Origin: Bacillus amyloliquefaciens DSM 7 = ATCC 23350
Lineage (GTDB): Bacteria; Bacillota; Bacilli; Bacillales; Bacillaceae
Length of the DNA stretch: 64,000 nt
Assembly: GCF_000196735.1 (NCBI RefSeq)
Contig: NC_014551.1
Coordinates: 1,669,001 to 1,733,000 of the forward strand
Reading direction: 5' to 3'
Of the stretch, positions 20,532 to 30,042 are shown piece by piece; within the stretch, counting starts at the first letter, position 1; each line of letters begins with the position of its first letter. A program made the translations under genes and the position numbers. The notes beneath the pieces were generated by a model that did not search any database, was not told the origin of the DNA, and saw only the letters and a program-made list of their open reading frames with translations.

Positions 20532-21077
20532 ATGTCATCTTTTCATGCGACAACGATTTTTGCCGTCCAGCATAAAGGAAAAAGCGCTATGTCAGGAGAC
20601 GGCCAGGTCACATTCGGTCAGGCTGTAGTCATGAAGCATACTGCCAGAAAAGTGAGAAAGCTGTTTAACGGAAAGGTTCTTGCCGGCTTTGCAGGATCTG
20701 TTGCAGACGCTTTCACACTTTTTGAAATGTTTGAGGCGAAGCTTGAAGAATACAACGGCAATTTAAAACGTGCGTCGGTTGAGCTTGCGAAAGAATGGCG
20801 CAGCGATAAAGTGCTGCGCAAGCTGGAAGCCATGCTGATTGTCATGAACCAGGATACCTTGCTTCTCGTATCGGGAACAGGTGAAGTGATTGAGCCGGAT
20901 GACGGCATTATGGCGATCGGCTCCGGCGGAAACTACGCCCTGTCAGCAGGAAGAGCGCTGAAAACCTATGCCGGAGAGAACCTGTCCGCCAAAGATATTG
21001 CACATGCCGCTTTGAAAATCGCGGGCGAGATTTGTGTGTACACAAACGATCAGATCATTTTGGAAGAACTTGAATAG
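20532..21077 (+). CDS. hslV: ATP-dependent protease subunit HslV (ClpQ/CodW)
   Basis: Proteasome-like peptidase that works with HslU. It has 181 residues. Unlike most HslV proteins, which begin with catalytic Thr directly after Met (MTT...), this one starts [16 protein letters not shown], a short extension that leaves Ser2 at the mature N terminus. B. subtilis CodW is known to be an N-terminal serine protease of this type. The conserved GDGQVTFG and [14 protein letters not shown] blocks are present. Its Shine-Dalgarno is aaaggaggc. Confidence 0.95.
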   Translation: MSSFHATTIFAVQHKGKSAMSGDGQVTFGQAVVMKHTARKVRKLFNGKVLAGFAGSVADAFTLFEMFEAKLEEYNGNLKRASVELAKEWRSDKVLRKLEAMLIVMNQDTLLLVSGTGEVIEPDDGIMAIGSGGNYALSAGRALKTYAGENLSAKDIAHAALKIAGEICVYTNDQIILEELE

Positions 21078-21093
21078 AAAGGACTTGAGGCGC

Positions 21094-22497
21094 ATGGAAA
21101 ACAAACCGTTAACACCGAGACAAATTGTAGATCGGTTGGATCAATACATTGTAGGACAGCAGGATGCGAAAAAAGCTGTCGCCGTGGCATTAAGAAACCG
21201 CTATCGCAGAAGTCTTCTTGATGAAAAACTGAGAGATGAGATCGTTCCCAAAAACATTCTGATGATGGGCCCGACCGGGGTGGGGAAAACAGAGATCGCC
21301 AGACGGATCGCCAAGCTTACCGGTGCGCCATTTATAAAAATTGAAGCGACAAAATTTACAGAAGTCGGCTATGTAGGCAGAGATGTCGAATCAATGGTCA
21401 GAGACCTCGTTGAGACATCAGTGCGGCTCATTAAAGAAGAAAAAATCAGCGAAGTAAAAGAACAGGCTGAAGAAAATGCAAACAAACGTATTGTGCGGCT
21501 TCTCGTACCGGGAAAGAAAAAACAAGCGGGAGTGAAAAACCCGTTTGAAATGCTTTTCGGGGGAGGCCAGCCGACAAACGATGATGAAGCCGATCAGCAG
21601 GAAGAAGCAAGTCTTGAAGAAAAAAGAAAACGCATGGCGCATCAGCTTGCGCTGGGAGAGCTCGAAGACCATTACGTTTCCGTAGAGGTGGAAGAGCAGC
21701 AGCCGTCGATGTTTGACATGCTGCAAGGCTCGGGTATGGAGCAGATGGGCATGAATATGCAGGATGCGCTGAGCAATCTGGTGCCCAAAAAGAAAAAGCG
21801 CCGTAAAATGACGGTCAGAGAGGCTAGGAAGGTTCTGACCAATGAAGAGGCAAGCAAATTAATCGATATGGATGAAGTCAGCCAGGAGGCTGTGTTAAGA
21901 GCTGAAGAGGGCGGCATCATCTTTATTGACGAAATAGATAAAATCGCTAAAAACGGAGGAGCTTCTTCCTCAGCCGATGTATCGAGAGAGGGTGTGCAAA
22001 GGGATATCCTCCCGATTGTCGAAGGTTCTACTGTCGTCACGAAATACGGCTCCGTCAAAACAGATCACGTGCTGTTTATAGCCGCCGGAGCATTCCATAT
22101 GGCCAAACCGTCCGATCTGATTCCGGAGCTGCAAGGCCGCTTTCCGATTCGTGTAGAATTGAGCAAGCTGACGGTGGATGATTTTGTGAAGATTCTCGTC
22201 GAACCCGATAACGCGCTGTTAAAACAATATCAGGCTTTATTGCAGACAGAAGGTATATCTCTTGAATTTTCTGACGAAGCTATTCGTAAGATCGCCGAAG
22301 TGGCTTATCATGTGAATCAGGATACGGATAACATCGGAGCGAGAAGGCTTCACACGATATTGGAAAGGCTGTTGGAAGACCTGTCGTTTGAAGCGCCGGA
22401 CGTGACGATGGAAAAAGTCGCCATCACGCCGCAATACGTTGAAGAAAAGCTCGGAACGATTGCAAACAACAAAGATCTAAGTCAATTTATATTGTGA
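21094..22497 (+). CDS. hslU: HslU (ClpY/CodX) AAA+ unfoldase
   Basis: ATPase that unfolds substrates for HslV. The ATG at 21094 ([20 protein letters not shown]) gives 467 residues, the family length; starting at 21034 would add 20 residues inside hslV. Walker A is [15 protein letters not shown], the pore motif [16 protein letters not shown] and Walker [12 protein letters not shown]; the I-domain (about 110-240) is Glu/Gln-rich and variable, and the C-terminal SFEAPDV region is present. Confidence 0.96.
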   Translation: MENKPLTPRQIVDRLDQYIVGQQDAKKAVAVALRNRYRRSLLDEKLRDEIVPKNILMMGPTGVGKTEIARRIAKLTGAPFIKIEATKFTEVGYVGRDVESMVRDLVETSVRLIKEEKISEVKEQAEENANKRIVRLLVPGKKKQAGVKNPFEMLFGGGQPTNDDEADQQEEASLEEKRKRMAHQLALGELEDHYVSVEVEEQQPSMFDMLQGSGMEQMGMNMQDALSNLVPKKKKRRKMTVREARKVLTNEEASKLIDMDEVSQEAVLRAEEGGIIFIDEIDKIAKNGGASSSADVSREGVQRDILPIVEGSTVVTKYGSVKTDHVLFIAAGAFHMAKPSDLIPELQGRFPIRVELSKLTVDDFVKILVEPDNALLKQYQALLQTEGISLEFSDEAIRKIAEVAYHVNQDTDNIGARRLHTILERLLEDLSFEAPDVTMEKVAITPQYVEEKLGTIANNKDLSQFIL

Positions 22498-22534
22498 AAA
22501 TTTAATAAGAGGAATTCTAGGAGGATTATTTAAC

Positions 22535-23314
22535 ATGGCTTTACTACAAAAAACACGAATTATTAACAGCATGCTGCAGGCTGCGGCAGGCAAACCCGTA
22601 AACTTTAAAGAAATGGCTGAAACGCTTCGTGACGTCATTGATTCTAATATTTTCGTCGTCAGCCGCAGAGGAAAGCTTTTAGGCTACTCTATTAATCAGC
22701 AGATCGAAAATGACCGCATGAAAAAAATGCTGGAAGACCGCCAGTTCCCGGAAGAGTACACGAAAAATCTGTTCAACGTTCCGGAGACGTCTTCAAACCT
22801 TGATATCAACAGCGAATACACGGCATTTCCTGTTGAAAACAGAGACCTGTTCCAGGCAGGCTTAACGACGATTGTTCCGATTATCGGCGGAGGCGAGCGT
22901 CTGGGCACATTGATTCTGTCCCGTCTGCAGGATCAATTTGAAGATGATGATCTCATTCTTGCTGAATACGGAGCAACCGTTGTAGGAATGGAGATTTTAA
23001 GAGAAAAAGCGGAAGAAATCGAAGAAGAAGCGCGAAGCAAAGCAGTCGTTCAAATGGCGATCAGTTCTCTGTCTTACAGTGAACTTGAAGCGATTGAGCA
23101 TATCTTTGAAGAACTTGACGGAAACGAAGGCTTGCTTGTGGCAAGTAAGATTGCGGACCGTGTGGGCATTACGCGTTCAGTAATCGTTAACGCGCTGAGA
23201 AAGCTGGAAAGCGCCGGCGTCATTGAATCCAGATCACTGGGAATGAAGGGGACTTACATTAAAGTTCTGAACAACAAATTCCTTATTGAGTTGGAAAATC
23301 TTAAATCACATTAA
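22535..23314 (+). CDS. codY: GTP- and branched-chain-amino-acid-responsive repressor CodY
   Basis: Global regulator of stationary-phase, nutrient and motility genes. It has 259 residues. The N-terminal GAF domain binds Ile, Leu and Val (about 1-155); the C-terminal winged helix-turn-helix is visible as [21 protein letters not shown] around residues 203-223. It closes the xerC-hslVU-codY operon; Shine-Dalgarno taggaggat. It sits immediately upstream of the fla/che operon, which CodY is known to repress in B. subtilis. Confidence 0.98.
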   Translation: MALLQKTRIINSMLQAAAGKPVNFKEMAETLRDVIDSNIFVVSRRGKLLGYSINQQIENDRMKKMLEDRQFPEEYTKNLFNVPETSSNLDINSEYTAFPVENRDLFQAGLTTIVPIIGGGERLGTLILSRLQDQFEDDDLILAEYGATVVGMEILREKAEEIEEEARSKAVVQMAISSLSYSELEAIEHIFEELDGNEGLLVASKIADRVGITRSVIVNALRKLESAGVIESRSLGMKGTYIKVLNNKFLIELENLKSH

Positions 23315-23320
23315 ACCAAA

Positions 23321-23357
23321 AGCAGGATCCCCTGAAAATGGGGGTCCTGCTTTTTTT
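23321..23357 (+). terminator. Terminator after codY
   Basis: The arms agcaggatcccc and ggggtcctgct form an 11-12-bp stem, followed by seven T. It isolates codY from the fla/che control region. Confidence 0.95.
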
Positions 23358-23384
23358 ATGAACAATGGGTGAAAAGTTGCAATT

Positions 23385-23410
23385 TAAAGTTGATTATTGG
23401 AATCTGATCT
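23385..23410 (+). promoter_or_regulatory. Candidate sigma-D promoter of fla/che
   Basis: TAAA at 23385-23388, 14 bases, then tctgatct at 23403-23410 (5 of 8 matches to GCCGATAT). B. subtilis has a degenerate sigma-D promoter ahead of flgB, consistent with this weak match. It overlaps the sigma-A candidate. Confidence 0.5.
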
Positions 23411-23418
23411 GAGATAAT
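23390..23418 (+). promoter_or_regulatory. Candidate sigma-A promoter of fla/che
   Basis: TTGATT at 23390-23395 and GATAAT at 23413-23418 are spaced by 17 bases (4/6 and 5/6). Transcription from here would leave a leader of about 240 bases before flgB. An alternative is TTGTAG (23490-23495), 18 bases, TAATAC (23514-23519). The region 23358-23667 contains no convincing gene; it appears to be purely regulatory. Confidence 0.6.
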
Positions 23419-23443
23419 CCATCTTGCTGTGTGAAAAAAGGGG

Positions 23444-23458
23444 AAAATACAGAAATTG
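23444..23458 (+). promoter_or_regulatory. Possible CodY box
   Basis: The 15-mer aaaatacagaaattg matches 10 of 15 positions of the CodY consensus (AATTTTCWGAAAATT). A second partial site, tattttcagtcttat, lies at 23462-23476. Both sit just downstream of the upstream promoter candidates, a plausible roadblock position. Known CodY repression of fla/che motivates the call; the matches alone are weak. Confidence 0.35.
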
Positions 23459-23667
23459 AGCTATTTTCAGTCTTATATTAAACAAATGCTTGTAGTACAA
23501 ATACTCTAGGACTTAATACCTACTTACAAAATAGATATAATTGAGCACTTTTTTTTAGCCTAACTTCATAGACTTTAAGCCTGTTATTTCTTACAATAAG
23601 CATATGGTTTTACAATTATCGACAAGGATTTTTAGGAGAAAAATATCTGAAATGGAGGTAAGTGGAT

Positions 23668-24057
23668 TTGGACTTATTTTCTGGAACTATACAAAATCTT
23701 GAGAATGCCTTGGGGAGAGCGGACATTAAGCAAAAAGTCATAACTAACAATATCGCCAATATAGATACACCGAACTATAAGGCAAAAAAAGTCTCTTTCC
23801 GAAATTTGTTAGATCAGGAAACATCTAATCTTGAGGCTGTAAAAACCGACTATCGGCACGTTGACTTTACGGATTCGGGGGCCGATTATTCCATTGTGTC
23901 CAGCGGTGATACATCGTACCAGCAAAACGGAAACAATGTGGATATAGACAAAGAAATGACAGATTTAGCCGAAAACCAAATTAATTATCAGGCTTTGGTT
24001 GAAAGAATGAGCGGCAAATTCAATTCCCTGAAAACCGTCTTGACAGGAGGAAAATAA
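23668..24057 (+). CDS. flgB: Flagellar proximal rod protein FlgB
   Basis: First gene of the fla/che operon; FlgB is a proximal rod subunit exported by the flagellar type III apparatus. I choose TTG 23668 (MDLFSGTIQNLENALGRADI), 129 residues, with ggagg 9 bases upstream; the GTG at 23662 is only 3 bases from ggagg. The N-terminal rod signature NNIANIDTPNYKAKKVSF and the amphipathic C-terminal helix (NQINYQALVERMSGKFNSLK) are typical. Its stop overlaps the flgC start by one base. Confidence 0.95.
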   Translation: MDLFSGTIQNLENALGRADIKQKVITNNIANIDTPNYKAKKVSFRNLLDQETSNLEAVKTDYRHVDFTDSGADYSIVSSGDTSYQQNGNNVDIDKEMTDLAENQINYQALVERMSGKFNSLKTVLTGGK

Positions 24058-24509
24058 TGAGTGGCTTTCAAAGCTTAAATATTTCCGGCTCTGCTTTAAC
24101 CGCACAGCGTGTCCGGATGGACGTCGTATCGTCCAATCTGGCCAATATGGATACAACGAGAGCGAAGCAGGTAAATGGCGAGTGGGTGCCTTACAGAAGA
24201 AAGCTCGTATCTCTCCAATCCGGAGGCGAATCATTTTCGTCCCTTTTAAATTCCAAGATGAACGGAATCGGAAGCGCGGGAAATGGCGTAAAAGTATCCG
24301 CGGTTACGGAAGACCCATCCGCTTTTAATCTTGTTTACGACCCGGAAAATCCGGATGCGAATAAAGACGGATATGTACAAAAACCAAATGTAGACCCATT
24401 AAAGGAAATGGTGGATCTTGTCAGCAGCACGAGATCATATGAAGCAAACGTGACGGCATTGAACGCCTCCAAAGGCATGCTTTTAAAGGCTTTAGAAATC
24501 GGAAAGTAA
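24057..24509 (+). CDS. flgC: Flagellar rod protein FlgC
   Basis: Rod subunit of 150 residues. N-terminal rod signature: SSNLANMDTTRAKQVNGEWV; the C-terminal D0 helix contains EMVDLVSSTRSYEANVTALNASKGMLLKAL. It is translationally coupled to flgB (taATGa). Confidence 0.97.
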   Translation: MSGFQSLNISGSALTAQRVRMDVVSSNLANMDTTRAKQVNGEWVPYRRKLVSLQSGGESFSSLLNSKMNGIGSAGNGVKVSAVTEDPSAFNLVYDPENPDANKDGYVQKPNVDPLKEMVDLVSSTRSYEANVTALNASKGMLLKALEIGK

Positions 24510-24519
24510 GGTGATGTAA

Positions 24520-24840
24520 GTGGTTAACGCTATTACTCCTTTTCAGCTTCAACAAACGCAAAACACTCAAAACGTAACGAATCAATTAAACCAAACGCAA
24601 AAAACTGATTCTTCAAACCAAACAAGCTTTTCGGAGCTTTTAAAAAACTCAATTGATTCGTTAAATGAGTCACAAGTAAAATCTGACCAAATAACGAACG
24701 AACTGGCTGCAGGAAAGGATGTAAACCTTGACGAGGTCATGATCGCTGCCCAAAAAGCAAATATTTCTCTGACGGCCGCTACCGAATTCCGCAATAAAGC
24801 CGTGGAAGCCTATCAGGAAATCATGAGAATGCAGATGTAG
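24520..24840 (+). CDS. fliE: Flagellar rod-MS-ring junction protein FliE
   Basis: Joins the MS-ring to the rod and is the first exported substrate. It has 106 residues from GTG 24520 (aaggtgatg upstream). The first 35 residues are Gln/Asn/Thr-rich, and the C-terminal helix (AANISLTAATEFRNKAVEAYQEIMRMQM, broken at AQK) is the conserved FliE tail. Confidence 0.95.
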   Translation: MVNAITPFQLQQTQNTQNVTNQLNQTQKTDSSNQTSFSELLKNSIDSLNESQVKSDQITNELAAGKDVNLDEVMIAAQKANISLTAATEFRNKAVEAYQEIMRMQM

Positions 24841-24882
24841 TGGTCAGATTGAAGAGAATGACTGGAATGACCGGGGGTTAAC

Positions 24883-26493
24883 ATGAATCGTACTCTAATG
24901 CAAATGAAAACCAAAACGTCAGCGTTTTGGAATAACAGATCAAAAACACAGAAGATACTCATGGTAAGCGGCTTGGCCGCATTCATAATTTTACTCATCG
25001 TCGTTATTATTTTTACTTCGTCTGAAAAGATGGTGCCTCTTTATAAAGATTTGTCCGCGGAAGAAGCGGGGCAGATTAAAGAGGAGCTCGATACGAAAAA
25101 AGTGTCTTCTGAACTTGCAGACGGCGGCACGGTCATTATGGTTCCTGAGAGCCAAGTGGATTCGCTTAAAGTCCAGCTTGCCGCGGAAGGCCTGCCGAAA
25201 ACGGGATCAATTGATTATTCGTTTTTCGGAAAAAATGCAGGCTTCGGCCTGACAGATAATGAGTTTGACGTTTTAAAGGTTGATGCGACTCAGACTGAAT
25301 TGTCAAACCTGATAAATGAAATGGACGGTATTAAAAGCTCGAAAGTCATGATCAATATGCCGAAAGAAGCCGTGTTTGTCGGTGAAGATCAGCCGGAAGC
25401 ATCCGCATCGATCGTTTTGCAGATAAAACCGGGCTACTCACTTGATCAAAGCCAGATCAACGGGCTGTACCATCTTGTTTCTAAAAGCGTCCCGAACTTA
25501 AAAGAAGATAATATCGTCATAATGGACCAAAACTCTACATACTATGACAAAAGTGACAGCGGTGCAGGGTCCGTTTCTGACAGTTATGCTTCTCAGCAGG
25601 GTATTAAGTCGCAGGTCGAAAAGGACATTCAAAAACATGTTCAGTCACTGCTCGGCACAATGATGGGGCAGGATAAAGTCGTTGTATCCGTTACGGCTGA
25701 TATTGACTTTACGAAAGAAAAACGCACTGAAGACATCGTCGAGCCTGTCGATAAAGATAACATGGAAGGCATAGCGATAAGCGCCGAAAAAGTGGCGGAA
25801 ACGTATAAAGGCGACGGAGCAGCCAACGGCGGCACGGCCGGAACGGGAAGCAATGACACCGCAAACTATGCAGCGGCCAACGGCGGTTCAAACAGCGGAG
25901 ACTACGAAAAAAGCAGCAATAAAATCAACTATGAAGTCAACCGCATTCATAAAGAAATTGCGGAAAGCCCATATAAAGTGCGCGATTTAGGCATTCAGGT
26001 CATGGTGGAGCCGCCGAATCCGAAAAATGCCGCGTCTTTAACAGCTCAAAGACAGGCTGATATTCAAAAGATTTTAGGAACCGTCGTCAGAACGTCTCTT
26101 GATAAAAATGAGGCGCAAAATCAAAAACTGACGAACAATGATATCAACAACAAAATCGTCGTATCGGTTCAGCCGTTTGACGGAAAAGTCAGCACGAATA
26201 CTGCGTCGGCAAACTCATCAGGTCTCCCGATCTGGGTATACATTACAGGCGGCGTACTGCTTGCGGCCATTATTCTGCTTATTATTCTTCTCATCAGAAA
26301 GAAACGCTCACAAGAAGATGAGTATGAAGAATACGAATATGAAACACCGCCGGAGCCGGTTCGATTGCCTGATATTAACGAAGAGCAAAATGAAACGGAA
26401 GAAACAGTCAGACGAAAACAGCTTGAAAAAATGGCTAAAGAAAAACCGGAAGACTTTGCAAAATTGCTTCGAAGCTGGCTGGACGAGGATTAG
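24883..26493 (+). CDS. fliF: Flagellar MS-ring protein FliF
   Basis: Forms the membrane ring on which the rotor and export gate are built. It has 536 residues. One transmembrane segment lies near residues 26-45 (MVSGLAAFIILLIVVIIF), with RBM domains following, a Gly/Ser/Asn-rich linker around 310-345, and a second transmembrane segment near 448-468 (VYITGGVLLAAIILLIILLI). The cytoplasmic tail (EKMAKEKPEDFAKLLRSWL) is the FliG-binding motif. It is followed 12 bases later by fliG. Confidence 0.97.
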   Translation: MNRTLMQMKTKTSAFWNNRSKTQKILMVSGLAAFIILLIVVIIFTSSEKMVPLYKDLSAEEAGQIKEELDTKKVSSELADGGTVIMVPESQVDSLKVQLAAEGLPKTGSIDYSFFGKNAGFGLTDNEFDVLKVDATQTELSNLINEMDGIKSSKVMINMPKEAVFVGEDQPEASASIVLQIKPGYSLDQSQINGLYHLVSKSVPNLKEDNIVIMDQNSTYYDKSDSGAGSVSDSYASQQGIKSQVEKDIQKHVQSLLGTMMGQDKVVVSVTADIDFTKEKRTEDIVEPVDKDNMEGIAISAEKVAETYKGDGAANGGTAGTGSNDTANYAAANGGSNSGDYEKSSNKINYEVNRIHKEIAESPYKVRDLGIQVMVEPPNPKNAASLTAQRQADIQKILGTVVRTSLDKNEAQNQKLTNNDINNKIVVSVQPFDGKVSTNTASANSSGLPIWVYITGGVLLAAIILLIILLIRKKRSQEDEYEEYEYETPPEPVRLPDINEEQNETEETVRRKQLEKMAKEKPEDFAKLLRSWLDED

Positions 26494-26505
26494 GGGGAAT
26501 GGAAA

Positions 26506-27522
26506 ATGGCGAAACGTGATCAGAACAAGCTTACAGGAAAACAAAAAGCAGCCATCCTCATGATTTCCTTAGGTCTTGATGTATCAGCCTCTGTTTACAA
26601 GCATTTGTCTGAAGAAGAAATTGAAAGATTGACACTTGAGATTTCGGGAGTCAGAAGCGTCGATCATCAGAGAAAAGATGAAATCATTGAAGAATTTCAT
26701 AATATCGCAATCGCTCAGGACTATATTTCTCAAGGCGGTTTAAATTACGCCCGCCAAGTGCTTGAAAAAGCGCTCGGAGAAGACAAAGCGGTAAGCATTT
26801 TAAACAGGCTGACCTCTTCTTTGCAGGTAAAGCCGTTTGACTTTGCGAGAAAAGCGGAGCCCGAACAGATTTTAAATTTCATTCAGCAGGAACATCCGCA
26901 AACGATGGCGCTGATTTTATCCTACCTTGATCCGGTGCAGGCCGGACAAATTTTGTCTGAGCTGAACCCGGACGTTCAGGCTGAGGTGGCAAGAAGGATT
27001 GCGGTTATGGACAGGACGTCTCCTGAAATCATCAATGAAGTGGAGCGGGTCCTTGAACAAAAGCTGTCCTCCTCCTTTACGCAGGATTATACGCAGACCG
27101 GCGGCATAGAAGCCGTTGTTGAAGTATTAAACGGCGTAGACAGAGGAACGGAGAAAACAATCCTTGATTCATTAGAAATACAAGATCCTGAATTGGCGGA
27201 TGAAATCAAAAAACGGATGTTTGTCTTTGAAGATATTGTCACCCTTGATAACCGTGCGATTCAGCGCGTCATCAGGGACGTTGAAAACGACGACCTTCTG
27301 CTTTCATTGAAGGTTGCGAGCGAGGAAGTCAAGGAGATCGTCTTCAGCAATATGTCACAGCGTATGGTTGAAACGTTTAAAGAGGAAATGGAAATTATGG
27401 GGCCTGTGCGTTTGCGTGATGTGGAAGAGGCGCAATCAAGAATCGTGGGCGTCATCCGCAAGCTTGAAGAAGCCGGTGAAATTGTAATCGCGCGAGGCGG
27501 AGGAGACGATATTATTGTCTAA
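26506..27522 (+). CDS. fliG: Flagellar motor switch protein FliG
   Basis: C-ring protein that contacts the stators and transmits torque, 338 residues. It has the armadillo-like N and middle domains, including the EHPQTMALILSYLDP motif, and a C-terminal torque helix region with charged residues (NRAIQRVIRDVENDDLLLSLK). It overlaps fliH by eight bases. Confidence 0.97.
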   Translation: MAKRDQNKLTGKQKAAILMISLGLDVSASVYKHLSEEEIERLTLEISGVRSVDHQRKDEIIEEFHNIAIAQDYISQGGLNYARQVLEKALGEDKAVSILNRLTSSLQVKPFDFARKAEPEQILNFIQQEHPQTMALILSYLDPVQAGQILSELNPDVQAEVARRIAVMDRTSPEIINEVERVLEQKLSSSFTQDYTQTGGIEAVVEVLNGVDRGTEKTILDSLEIQDPELADEIKKRMFVFEDIVTLDNRAIQRVIRDVENDDLLLSLKVASEEVKEIVFSNMSQRMVETFKEEMEIMGPVRLRDVEEAQSRIVGVIRKLEEAGEIVIARGGGDDIIV

Positions 27523-28270
27523 TGTCATTAAACAGCAATCATCATTTTCTCCTGAACAGAAACGTCGTAAGCTTTCCTTGCAGGAAGTCAGAAATACGCA
27601 TCCCCAGTTTGACCTGGAGAAAGCCGAAAACCCTGAGGCTCTCATGGCTTTTGCCAAGGCCGAAGCCGACCGGGTGTCTGAAGAAGCGAAAAATCAATTG
27701 GAGTATACTCTTCTGCAGATTGAAGAAGAGAAAAGCCGCTGGGCGGAAGAAAAACAAAGACTGATGGAAGAAGCAAAGGCAGAAGGTTATCAAGAAGGCA
27801 TGGCTTTGGGAAAAGCCGAGGCTGAAACCCAATACGCAAATCTCATCAGCCGCGCCAATGCGGTTACGGAAATGGCGAGACAGTCAGTCGAGGAAAAACT
27901 GGAAAGCGCTGAGGAAGAAATCATTGAGCTTTCCGTTGCGCTCGCCAAAAAAGTATGGCAGCAAAAAAGCGATGATAAAGAAGCTTTCCTTCTGCTGGTC
28001 AAACAGGTAATAGCCGAAGTGAAAGATTATGATGACATCTCCATCTATGTAGATCCTGAATATTATGAAACGGTTCATCAGCATATGGACGAAATTCAGC
28101 AGCTGTTATACAAAGAATGCAGGTTAAGCTTATATGCCGATGAAAAAGCTGCAAGGGGAACGTGCTCGATAGAAACTCCGTTCGGTCGGGTAGATGCCGG
28201 TATAGACACCCAGCTGATGCAATTAAAACAAAAGCTTTTAACGGCGCTTGAGGCGGGAGCGGAGCAATGA
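27515..28270 (+). CDS. fliH: Flagellar export ATPase regulator FliH
   Basis: Peripheral-stalk protein that restrains and localises FliI. It has 251 residues from TTG 27515 (ggcggaggag upstream). The long Glu/Ala-rich coiled coil at residues 45-130 includes GYQEGMALGKAEAETQYANL, a GxxxG-type repeat typical of FliH. The C-terminal domain is alpha/beta. The ATGA junction with fliI couples them. Confidence 0.93.
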   Translation: MSNVIKQQSSFSPEQKRRKLSLQEVRNTHPQFDLEKAENPEALMAFAKAEADRVSEEAKNQLEYTLLQIEEEKSRWAEEKQRLMEEAKAEGYQEGMALGKAEAETQYANLISRANAVTEMARQSVEEKLESAEEEIIELSVALAKKVWQQKSDDKEAFLLLVKQVIAEVKDYDDISIYVDPEYYETVHQHMDEIQQLLYKECRLSLYADEKAARGTCSIETPFGRVDAGIDTQLMQLKQKLLTALEAGAEQ

Positions 28271-29583
28271 AGACACAGTATTTAATAGACTCGATTGAAA
28301 CAGCCGATCCGTACAAACGCTATGGCAAGGTTAAGCGTGTCATCGGGCTGATGATTGAATCAAAAGGGCCCGAAAGCTCGATCGGAGATGTTTGTCTCAT
28401 TTATCCGAAAGGCCATGCGAAAAAAGCAATTAAAGCTGAGGTTGTAGGCTTCCAGGATGAAAACATTCTGTTAATGCCTTATCTGGAAGCGGCCAGCATC
28501 GCACCGGGCAGCATAGTAGAGGCTACTGGCGAGTCGCTCCGCATCAAAGTAGGCGCAGGTTTAATCGGACAAGTTGTCGACGCGTTCGGCGAACCGCTTG
28601 ACGGCCGGGCGCTTCCGAAAGGTTTGTCTCCCGTTTCGACGGAACAGCCGCCGCCAAACCCGATGAAACGGCCGCCGATACGGGAAAAGATGGGTGTCGG
28701 TGTCAGGTCGATTGACAGTCTGCTGACAGTGGGAAAAGGGCAGAGAATCGGAATTTTTGCCGGGAGCGGAGTCGGAAAAAGCACCTTGATGGGCATGATC
28801 GCAAAGCAGACCGAAGCCGATTTAAACATTATCGCACTCGTCGGCGAACGGGGGCGCGAGGTGCGTGAATTTATCGAGAAGGATTTAGGTGAAGAAGGCC
28901 TGAAACGTTCGATTGTCGTAGTCGCGACCTCTGATCAGCCCGCATTAATGCGCTTGAAAGCGGCATATACGGCCACCGCCATTGCGGAATATTTCCGTGA
29001 TAAAGGCCGGAATGTCATGTTCATGATGGACTCCGTCACGAGGGTCGCGATGGCCCAGCGGGAAATAGGGCTGGCAGCGGGTGAACCGCCGACAACAAAA
29101 GGATATACACCTTCTGTGTTCGCTATTTTACCCCGTTTGCTAGAAAGAACGGGTGCGAATGAACAAGGGACGATAACAGCTTTTTATACCGTTCTCGTTG
29201 ACGGAGACGATATGAACGAACCGATTGCCGATACGGTGCGCGGAATATTAGACGGACACATCGTTCTCGATCGGGCGCTTGCCAACAAAGGGCAGTTCCC
29301 GGCGGTGAATATTCTGAAAAGCATCAGCAGGGTCATGTCTAATATTTCAGACCCAGCCCATATAAAGGCGGCCAACAAATTCCGCGATCTTCTGTCAACT
29401 TATCAAAACTCTGAAGATCTCATTAATATCGGAGCTTACAAAAGAGGGTCATCGAGAGAAATTGATGAAGCGATTCAGTTTTATCCGCAGCTTATTCAAT
29501 TTTTAAAACAAGGAACGGAAGAACCCGCTCAATTGGAAAATAGTATTGCGGCATTGACGAGTCTGACAGGAAAAGAGGAATAA
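28267..29583 (+). CDS. fliI: Flagellar export ATPase FliI
   Basis: F1-beta-like ATPase that energises type III flagellar export, 438 residues. Walker A GIFAGSGVGKSTLMGMIAKQ near residue 162, the conserved GERGREVREF and Walker B VMFMMDSVTRVAMAQREIGLA are all present; the C-terminal helical domain follows. Confidence 0.97.
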   Translation: MKTQYLIDSIETADPYKRYGKVKRVIGLMIESKGPESSIGDVCLIYPKGHAKKAIKAEVVGFQDENILLMPYLEAASIAPGSIVEATGESLRIKVGAGLIGQVVDAFGEPLDGRALPKGLSPVSTEQPPPNPMKRPPIREKMGVGVRSIDSLLTVGKGQRIGIFAGSGVGKSTLMGMIAKQTEADLNIIALVGERGREVREFIEKDLGEEGLKRSIVVVATSDQPALMRLKAAYTATAIAEYFRDKGRNVMFMMDSVTRVAMAQREIGLAAGEPPTTKGYTPSVFAILPRLLERTGANEQGTITAFYTVLVDGDDMNEPIADTVRGILDGHIVLDRALANKGQFPAVNILKSISRVMSNISDPAHIKAANKFRDLLSTYQNSEDLINIGAYKRGSSREIDEAIQFYPQLIQFLKQGTEEPAQLENSIAALTSLTGKEE

Positions 29584-29587
29584 CATC

Positions 29588-30031
29588 GTGGCGTACCAAT
29601 TCAGATTTCAAAAGCTGCTGGAATTAAAAGAAAATGAAAAAGACCAAACATTGACTGAATACAGACAGTCGGTTTCCGAATTTGAAACAGTAGCTGAAAA
29701 ACTATATGAAAATATGAGCAAAAAAGAATTGCTCGAAAAAGACAAAGAATCAAAGCTGAAATGCGGGATGAGCGTTCAGGAAATGAGACATTATCAGCAA
29801 TTCGTTTCCAATCTTGAGAACACCATCTATCATTATCAAAAGCTTGTCATCATGAAACGAAATGAAATGAATGAGAAGCAGGAACAGCTCACCGAAAAAA
29901 ACATCGAAGTAAAGAAATTCGAAAAAATGCGGGAAAAACAATTTAATATGTTCGCACTTGAAGACAAAGCTGCAGAAACGAGAGAAATGGACGATATTTC
30001 AATCAAGCAGTTTATGATTCAGGGGCATTAG
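29588..30031 (+). CDS. fliJ: Flagellar export chaperone FliJ
   Basis: A 147-residue coiled-coil protein, GTG start with gaggaataac upstream. Nearly the entire chain is charged helix (FRFQKLLELKENEKDQTLTE at the N terminus). FliJ is the gamma-like central stalk of the FliHIJ export ATPase. It lies 4 bases after fliI and 11 before ylxF. Confidence 0.94.
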   Translation: MAYQFRFQKLLELKENEKDQTLTEYRQSVSEFETVAEKLYENMSKKELLEKDKESKLKCGMSVQEMRHYQQFVSNLENTIYHYQKLVIMKRNEMNEKQEQLTEKNIEVKKFEKMREKQFNMFALEDKAAETREMDDISIKQFMIQGH

Positions 30032-30042
30032 GAGCGAATGAA

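Noticed and set aside
21034..21093. N-terminal extension of HslU from base 21034, or a TTG start at 21085
   Set aside because: The extension is inside hslV and the TTG sits directly on the ribosome-binding sequence; ATG 21094 gives the exact family length and N terminus.
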